Shown piece after piece: positions 57,517 to 64,000 of a DNA stretch of 64,000 bases (the stretch's first letter is position 1; the number at the start of each line of letters is the position of its first letter). The DNA is from Hymenopus coronatus (lineage: Eukaryota; Arthropoda; Insecta; Mantodea; Hymenopodidae). The stretch lies in NCBI GenBank assembly GCA_030762935.1, contig CM060882.1, positions 22,325,001 through 22,389,000 of the forward strand, written 5' to 3'. The translations under genes were made by a program, and so were the position numbers. The notes beneath the pieces were generated by a model. It did not search any database and was not told where the DNA came from. It saw only the letters and a program-made list of their open reading frames with translations.

Positions 57517-58629
57517 TATTTGCATTTTGATAGGAGCTATTGATGAGTCAAGAAATTGTCCGCATGGCATTTTTGCGGTTTCAACAACAAGGTTATTGCT
57601 TTATTATTAACGAAAGCAATGATGGTCAATTTAAGAATGTAGTAAAAGCTAACGTGGCGTGAAATTTGAGGACTGTGTTGAGCGGTAAAAACTCGGGCAC
57701 GGCGATACATCACGAGTGAAAACACCAACACCAAAGTCGCAGCGCTCGGCTTCTGTCACAAACATGTGATTTATACTGATATTGTTGACCATAAACCACT
57801 TTCTTGTGCGGATTTCAAAGGACTGCTGTTGGCAACACTGTGCGCTACCTTTGTGATCCAGAAAAAATATGATATCTACACAACAGAAACCAAAACCTGT
57901 GCTTCAAAACCATTATTGCACTTCTTCAAGGTATTTCTTCTGTTAAGGTTTCTTCAACTCATCTGGGCTCTCCCACGTTTTATCTTTTCTAGGAAGATTC
58001 CATTTTCATTTTATTACTTTTATCCTGCAGATACTTGTAATAGACATAGTTGCTAAGCAGAAACGACGTAAGAAAATTTGGACTTTAAATCAAAGAGATA
58101 GTTATTAGCCAACGGGTGGGATAAAGTAAACAAAATTCACTCGTTGCTACGGTAACGAGTGGCATAAAGTAATCATTCTTCATTAATGCCCTCAACATTT
58201 TTTCGTATGATTTCCGTGAAATCAACGGTAATAAAGCCTCAACTGCTTCTTTTGCTTCATTTAATATACCATTTGGAACCGATATATTAACGTTCTCAAC
58301 GTCCATCGTAAACTTAATCAATTTGAAACTAGCAGCAATAAAAACAAAATTAGTATTCATACATAGCCTACCATATTTTATAACTATAAGAACGCCGCAA
58401 TTCAATGCCTTGTTCCCTATTTAATTTATTACTATCTGTTATAAAATCACTAACTGAAAATGTGTCATTTATTAATCTATTGTACCTCTATTAGCCACTC
58501 GTAGAACTTAAAATGCTCCCCTTCGGGTCGCGTATTAAATTGTTCTACTCATGAATAAACTGTTTATCCGCTTGTATAATAAATAACTATTATCCTATTC
58601 TATAGACTTCATGTATCCTAGCAAACAAC
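57517..58629. other. Unique stretch with unassigned frames
   Basis: A 96-codon plus frame (57766-58056) and a 106-codon minus frame (58405-58085) occur. The latter contains ISVPNGILNEAKEAVEALLP then ISRKSYEKMLRALM, faintly like the N-terminal helical domain of tyrosine-recombinase-like transposon proteins. That is a weak impression only. No termini or catalytic residues were seen. Confidence 0.35.
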
Positions 58630-58850
58630 AAAAATCTGTTGTGTTCCATTCACATGACTTTCTCTACCTCTGCAACAAATTATCATTGTTAAAAAGTTTA
58701 TATTTCTATTTACTTCATGTTAATCGAGAAACAAATAACATTATTTCTGCTAATGTGTGTCTCGATTACCATAAAGCACATAGAAGAATTAGCTTATTAA
58801 CAATAATTTATAACAGAGATGAGGAGAAAGTCATGTGATATTTTTTGGTA
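58630..58850. repeat. H-element short 5'-5' fold-back (about 220 bp)
   Basis: Forward AATCTGTTGTGTTCCATTCA through GCTTATTTCTATTTACTTCATG-like sequence mirrors its reverse complement, with the axis near 58739. This is the most compact palindromic derivative in the window and looks like a conventional MITE. Confidence 0.85.
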
Positions 58851-59778
58851 TAAGTTCCATTAATTGTGCACTTATTTTAAGCTCGGATGAAGGCAATAAA
58901 AGAGTCAACCATCAGGTTTTTCTTTTCCAGCACCAAATTAATGAACTCATTTGTCTAACAAAGCAGTCTATGAAGGATGGGATTTCATAAATTTGTTACG
59001 CAGCCCTTGCCCCCTCCTGCCCCCAAGATAACGCCCTCGCTAAGAACCGGGGTCGACCCCATCAATAATTACACAACGCAGAATTTCCTTGGATGGTATT
59101 AATTTTAATTTATTCGTGCAACTGGGAAGATTATGCACCCCCCCCCCCCGCGGGCCTCGCTTATCTCTGCAGCCTACTTCCTCAACATTCTATAATTTAC
59201 AGCTTGTATTACAGCAATCTTCTTACAGTTTCAGGCTGCTTAGTGACAAGTGGGCACTGGTTTCCTCGCCTGAAAGGAAAACAAATGACGATTCTACACT
59301 GACAAGGGGTCATTGACACTGTCGCAGATTGAGTTGCAACTATTAAAGCGACAATGGAATGGACGAGATAGTAATTTCAACGGTCATCTGACTGGAGTGA
59401 TATTGTCGAAACATCTTATCGCAGCTGGTGTTCATTTCTTTCAAATGTTGTCGCACCTGACGTTCGTTTGTTTAATCTCATATCATGGTGGCAATCCAGT
59501 CAGTGAACCTTCACTTTTAATAACCGTCAGTTCCACAATTGTGTTTTCAATTAGTTCAGTTACAATGTTTATTTAAACATTTACCCAGTTCATAAAGTAT
59601 TTAGTTATTTGTGTTTCTTATGTATGAGATGAGTTCAATAACCTCAAATAGAATAACGTTTGTTTCCGTTTCATGTATTAGTTATTAAAAGCTGAAATAA
59701 AGTAATTGTTCCCTATTTCTATAGTTGCTATCGATATTCGTACATTGGGTGTAGGCACGGTCCGCCATAGCAGACAGT
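58851..59778. other. Unassigned spacer
   Basis: Contains a C10 run (59139-59148) and an 87-codon plus frame (59313-59576) without recognised motif. Confidence 0.4.
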
Positions 59779-60655
59779 GAAGAAAGAATAGAAAAAATCT
59801 GATGTACCATTCACATGACTCTCTACATCTCTGTAACAAATTATTGTTAAAAAGCTTATGTCTCTATTTACTTCATGCTACTCGAGAACAAATTAACAGA
59901 AATAGTCTTATTACTTGTTTCCTTGTAAGTAGAAGCGAAATAAGGGAGTACCATAGGTTAAAGTGGTAGTCAAAAGCTGGTTGCTATGTGACAAGTTCCT
60001 TTGTTTGTATGGACAGCAGTTGACAAATTTCTATATAAGAAAAGTAAGTTTTTCACAGCTGAAACCAAAAACAATGAATGTCTCAAAAATGATCAACTCC
60101 ACGAAAAAAATGTATATAACATAAAGTGTGTGCTTTAACGTGCTCTACATTTCTTGTGTGGTAAGTTTTTATCTAAGTCTTACGGTTTAGCAGTTATGCA
60201 AAACTACGTAAAATTCATCCAGAATAAAGTAGTCTTCAGAGGCTATTCCCAGAAAATTCAAGATATACATTTTGTTTGTCAGGTAAATATCTTTAATATT
60301 TGATATTTTAATCAAAATCGTTAGAGCCATTTTTGCAAAAATCAAAATTTTCGAAAAAAGTTCCATGTAAAGGGTAATTTAGGGTGGGGGGATTTTTCTC
60401 AAAACCTTTGCATCGCATCCCTGGAAGATACTAAACTTAAATACCAAGTTTGGTATTTTACCGAATTTTCGTTTTTGAGTTATCGTGTTCACAGGCACAC
60501 GGACACACACAAGGACCTTTTTGTGGAAATGCTGTTTTTGGATATAAGAGACCCTAAAACATATATTTCCGGCGAAATTTCTGTATCTAATTTTTGGGTG
60601 GAGTGCAATATCTTCTCTATACATTATGCACATAGAACGTGTAGAGAAAGTAAAA
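59779..60655 (+). repeat. H-element, full length, forward
   Basis: From AATCTGATGTACCATTCACA to ACGTGTAGAGAAAGTAAAAA, with an intact middle, an ACACGG tract (60494-60512) and a hairpin (60612-60648). Confidence 0.9.
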
Positions 60656-61089
60656 AAAAAAATCGGTAAATAAACATGGTCGAATGTGTCATCTACCATT
60701 TGAGAACTAATGTAAGTGATACAATGATAAAATCTGCCTTCCTATATATTATAAATTATTAATAGTCTATATCTCTGAATTTTCTTATCAAATACAACTC
60801 GTGTTTTCATCTCTTAGGACAATAGACTCCCGTCGTGAATTATCGACAATATGAAAACTCTCGCGGTATTACTTACAAAAATACTTCGAAAACCAAAATA
60901 CCCGGCTCTTGGCTATCTCTCTCATAGTGCCCCTATCCTATGGAAAAGAAATTATGAAGTTGTAACGGCTGTATTTAAATATGTCTTCCGCTCAACGATC
61001 AGCTGCCTGCTACTGTGCCAGATGCTTATAAGAACTTTTTCCTAGGCACTAACATGATGTATAACCTATTATTTTGTGGATCATAAAGG
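60656..61089. other. Unassigned spacer in the first intron seen
   Basis: A 64-codon plus frame (60851-61045) has no motif. No repeats recognised. Confidence 0.4.
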
Positions 61090-61208
61090 TTAACACACGA
61101 CTTTCTCTACCTCTTCTCTAAACAATCCGTTCAAAATAATATTATTTTATCTACATCATGGTAATGAAGAAAAACAAGCAGAAATGGACTTATTATTTAG
61201 TTCCTTAT
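61090..61208 (+). repeat. H-element 5' fragment, forward
   Basis: ACACACGACTTTCTCTACCT to TTATTTAGTTCCTTATAA. Replaced abruptly by the next repeat. Confidence 0.75.
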
Positions 61209-61380
61209 AACCGAGCCAGGTGGCTCACGGGTCGCCCTGGGACTGACATTTGAGAGGTCGTGGGATTGGTTCTCTGCCGCTGAACTCTCTGAGCCATGGG
61301 TTCTGGGGTCACTAGGCGAATACTGGGGAGGATTCTTCAACCCCCCGAATTTTTGGAGCTTATATCAAAGGAGACACACA
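61209..61380 (+). repeat. tRNA-like repeat (possible SINE family 6)
   Basis: GAGCCAGGTGGCTCACGGGT resembles an A-box region and GAGAGGTCGTGGGATTGGTT a degenerate B-box. It then continues into GGTTCTGGGGTCACTAGGCG. The abrupt junction with the H-element marks its left edge. Confidence 0.55.
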
Positions 61381-61451
61381 GTAATCTAGGGAAATTTCAA
61401 AAAGTGAATGTATTGTGAACCTAAGGTTAAAATACTAAACCAAAATTTTAA

Positions 61452-61476
61452 TTTTTTTTTTTTTTTTTTTTTTTTT
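61452..61476. repeat. Poly(T) run
   Basis: 25 T. Possibly the tail of a reverse retroposed sequence, but no family is recognised next to it. Confidence 0.85.
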
Positions 61477-61676
61477 GTCGCAAGGGACAATTTAGTGACG
61501 TGACAAAAACATATACAAATTTGACCATAACCTCCAAGCCAGTAGAATAAAATGGACGAAATTTGCACAGCAGAGGTATAAATGTCATAAAATTGGCATT
61601 ATTAGTTTGGAATTTCAAACTTTTAGTCATACATAACCTAGGCTATAGAACTCCTGAGAGCAAGTTCGGTACTCAC

Positions 61677-61860
61677 CATGTGGAAGCCGCCTGATGATAC
61701 CCTGGTACTCTTGCTGGAAGTGCGTGAGTTCCTGTACCAGCTGAGAGACGGAACTGCTATTGAAGTGGTCCTGTTCCGGAAGCTGTTCCTGTTCCGTAGA
61801 GTTGATGGATACAGCCGATAATGTAACAGCAGTCATGTCTACCCTATGGGACATCAACGT
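61677..61860 (-). CDS. sca: Scabrous-like gene, upstream linker/coiled-coil exon
   Basis: This 184-nt exon is read in phase 0 from an acceptor TTGTTACAG (ending at 61861) to a donor GTGAGT at 61676-61671. It encodes about 61 residues beginning TLMSHRVDMTAVTL. These are followed by a glutamine/glutamate-rich segment and a probable amphipathic helix, SVSQLVQELTHFQQEYQGII, then RRLPH. It leaves on phase 1, exactly matching the entry phase of the 43.8-kb exon, and the join gives RRLPHDCKSV, the usual lead-in to a fibrinogen domain. Sequons NST and NSS suggest extracellular exposure. A methionine lies at residue 3, but the clean acceptor argues for further 5' exons (signal peptide, main coiled coil) at higher coordinates. 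Gene identity rests mainly on the downstream exons. Confidence 0.75.
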
Positions 61861-62094
61861 CTGTAACAATAGAAAGACGTAACCTGACATTGCAGACATG
61901 TACAATCACTATGGGCTATTACTAAATTACTTGCTCTACATTAGTTATCATTTTAATTTTGTTTACATTTATTTACTCATTTTGGAATGTTTTTTTTTTT
62001 TTCCATACCCCAGAAATTCCTTGTCTTCTGTTTAAATTTCTTACTAAACTTTCTCAAAAGAGAAGCTATCATTCGTTTTTTTTTTTTTTTTTTT

Positions 62095-62608
62095 TTTTTT
62101 ACTATCTCTACGCGTACTATATACATTCCATCAAAAAATACGATTTCGAGATGCCACCAGAAATACACGTTTTAGGGTCCCCTGAAACAACAATATTTTA
62201 GAAAAAGGTCCGTGGGTGTGCGTGCGTGTGTCTGTGGACACGATAACTCAAAACGGAAAGTCGATAAAATACGAGACTCGGTATTTAAGTTTACTATCTT
62301 ACAAGGATATTACACGATTTTGAGGAAAATTCCCCAACCACATTGCTAGCTTTGAGTGAGGGAATTTTTCTCAAAATCTTCATGTCGCAATCTTGGAAGA
62401 TTCTAAACTCAAATACCAAGTTTGGTACTTAACCGGTTTTACGTTTTTCAGTTATCGTGTTCATAGACACACGGAACCCTGAGAAATTTTCTATAAATGC
62501 TATTTTGATTTTAGGGACCCTAAAAGTTCTATTTCCGGTAAAATCTCGTTATCGAATTTTTGGGTGGAATGCAGTACCTTCTCTATACTACTGTAGAGAA
62601 AGTAGAAA
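62095..62608. repeat. H-element 3'-3' fold-back dimer
   Basis: A reverse 3' half (62095-62342, opening ACTATCTCTACGCGTACTAT) meets a forward 3' half (62343-62608, ending CTGTAGAGAAAGTAGAAA). Preceded by a 24-bp T-run. The left hairpin lost its second arm and the right hairpin lost its loop. Confidence 0.85.
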
Positions 62609-63280
62609 TCTGATGTGTTCCATTCACATGACTTTCTCTACATCTCTGTAACAAATGATTGTTGAAAACATATTCTTCTATCTACTTTATCATAAACGAG
62701 ATAAACTTAGCAGAACTTCTCTTAATTACTTGCCCTCTTGTAAGTATAAGAATAATAATGAAATACACCAGGCTAAAACGATAGTCAAATGTTTTAAAAG
62801 CTGGTTGCCATGTGGTTGAAATCCGTTTCTATGTAGGGCCAGGAATTTACAACGTTCCGTGTGAGAAAAGTTTAAGTATTTTAAAACTGAAACAAATAAC
62901 AAGACATATCTCAGAAATGGTCAATTTCACGAAAAAAGTGTATATGATATAAATTGTGTGTTTTAACGATATCTAAATTTTTCGTGTAGTAAGTTTTTGT
63001 CTATCTCTTGCGGTTTACCAGTTACTCAAAATTCAGCAAAATTCATTCAGAATAAATAGGTCTTCGGAGGGCATTCCTATAAAATTCAAAATATCCATTC
63101 TATTTTTGGTATAAATATGTTTGATATACTGTGTTTTAATCAAAATCGTTAGAGGAAGTTTTTAGTGAATAAAAATGTTGGTAACCTTTTCCATGTAAAG
63201 GGTAGCTTGGGATGGGGGTGCTTTGTTTAAAATTTTTCTGTCCTCCTTGGGACAAGTTTGGTATTTAACGGAATTTTTTC
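62609..63280 (+). repeat. H-element, forward, 3'-truncated by SINE 2
   Basis: From TCTGATGTGTTCCATTCACA directly behind the previous terminus to AAGTTTGGTATTTAACGG, where SINE 2 begins. Confidence 0.88.
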
Positions 63281-63361
63281 GTCGCCCTCCGTGGAGTAAT
63301 GGTTACTATGCTAACTTCATATAGGTACTCAAGATCGCGGGTTGAGACGGATTATCGCCCA
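63281..63361 (+). repeat. SINE family 2 head fragment, forward
   Basis: GTCGCCCTCCGTGGAGTAAT, then TTCATATAGGTACTCAAGAT and a degenerate B-box. It breaks off near ATTATCGCCCAGG. Confidence 0.8.
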
Positions 63362-64000
63362 GGTGAATAAGCGCATAGCTTATATTTTTAATTGATTAAA
63401 TTGCTTAGGTTAATTAGGAAGTGAGGTATCATGTATTTACTGTATATTGGATGTTCAGAGAGATTGTTCCTGGAAAGCGTTTCTAACTTCAACCCGAGAG
63501 TTGTCAAGCGACGAATTCAGTTGTTTACACTATTTCTTTGTATATTGCAAGAGGAGAAAGACACTATTATGTGGTCACGTCTCTGTAAGAGAAAGTGAAG
63601 GTGACATATAAACCGGGGAACCACGAGGAAATTTAGGTCAAGAATCACGTGAAAGACGCATTGACCAATTAGAATTAATCACGTCACGGCAGAAGCGCAC
63701 CCCAAGCTACTTTCGGCGCCAAAATGGACCAATGAGATTACAAGTTGAGGGTTTTGCGCGTGGGTAGAATTCGCTATAAATGTAGAGCATTCGCCCCAAT
63801 TTTCAGGCAGTTGGAATGTAACTACACGCAGAACCCGTGACGCTCGAACAAGAGTCCGCGTAAATATAGTAAAGCTATTAATGTGATTCACGAAGTTGGA
63901 AAAGTAATGTCACGTGTAACATGCAACACCAAAAACAAGGAAGCCACGGAAAGTTGACGTGTCTACAATTATTCTGCACGTAACAGTTGCACTCGTCGCC
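63362..64000. other. H-free, GC-richer end of the window
   Basis: No repeat family from the rest of the window appears here. It contains the promoter-like arrangement described separately. It could be an LTR, the start of another transcription unit, or chance. No reading frame is convincing. Confidence 0.4.
63729..63810 (+). promoter_or_regulatory. Candidate RNA polymerase II core promoter (plus strand)
   Basis: CCAAT at 63729-63733, TATAAAT at 63775-63781 and an arthropod-type initiator TCAGGC with its A at 63805. The TATA-to-start spacing of 30 bp is ideal. A second CCAAT lies near 63664. It points away from the minus-strand fibrinogen gene, so it is not that gene's promoter. Confidence 0.4.

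Noticed and set aside
1..64000. Many open frames of 60-110 codons with Cys-Val or Thr-His runs, for example near 4117-4305, 12427-12654 and 34379-34735
   Set aside because: They are translations of the H-element and its AC/GT tract. The same peptides recur from every copy and both strands, so they are not genes.

Overview
This is non-coding-rich eukaryotic DNA. The only host gene I can support is split over long introns and encodes a fibrinogen-domain protein that closely resembles the insect Notch-pathway protein Scabrous. Everything else recognisable is transposon sequence: mariner/Tc1 and hAT DNA transposons, LINE 3' fragments, and at least five tRNA-derived SINE-like families. An insect with a large, repeat-bloated genome fits best. 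A polyneopteran such as a cockroach or termite is my guess from the repeat style and intron size, but the sequence does not prove it.

Host gene (minus strand). Three exons join cleanly. Exon 61860-61677 (phase 0 in, phase 1 out) encodes a glutamine-rich, probably helical linker. Exon 43995-43801 encodes the start of the fibrinogen C-terminal domain. Exon 30106-29676 encodes the rest of the domain and ends in a stop. The introns are about 17.7 and 13.7 kb. The 5' exons must lie at higher coordinates, outside or unrecognised in the window.

Dominant element. By my hand tally just under half the window (about 31 kb) is one repeat family, called the H-element here. A full copy is about 860 bp and has no coding capacity. 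In the forward orientation it starts TCTGATGTGTTCCATTCACA then GACTTTCTCTA. It carries an AC-rich microsatellite (ACACGG type) near its 3' third. It ends in a perfect or near-perfect hairpin whose arms are TTTCTCTA and TAGAGAAA, so the 3' hairpin repeats the 5' subterminal motif in inverted form. Copies lie in both orientations, in head-to-tail tandems, in 5'-5' and 3'-3' fold-back forms, and in mixed-end composites. This architecture (subterminal inverted repeat, 3' stem-loop, central microsatellite, A/T-run flanks, tandem arrays) resembles non-autonomous Helentron-type rolling-circle elements (DINE-1/HINE-like), but the class assignment is inference.

Layout. 0-22 kb: nearly continuous H-element array, with a fold-back Tc1-like insertion at 1274-2159 and nested SINEs at 19-20 kb. 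22-30 kb: almost H-free, with a hAT element with an 8-bp target duplication (22699-24206), SINEs, a GTGA microsatellite and a broken Tc1/mariner transposase. 29.7-30.1 kb: fibrinogen exon. 30-43 kb: H-elements, one flanked by 69-bp direct repeats, and a mariner with a frameshifted transposase (38157-39379). 43.8-44.0 kb: middle exon. 44-61 kb: H-elements, SINEs, and a mariner-like element carrying an inserted LINE fragment (47.2-48.8 kb). 61.7-61.9 kb: upstream exon. 63.4-64 kb: H-free, GC-richer sequence with a well-spaced CCAAT/TATA/initiator arrangement on the plus strand.
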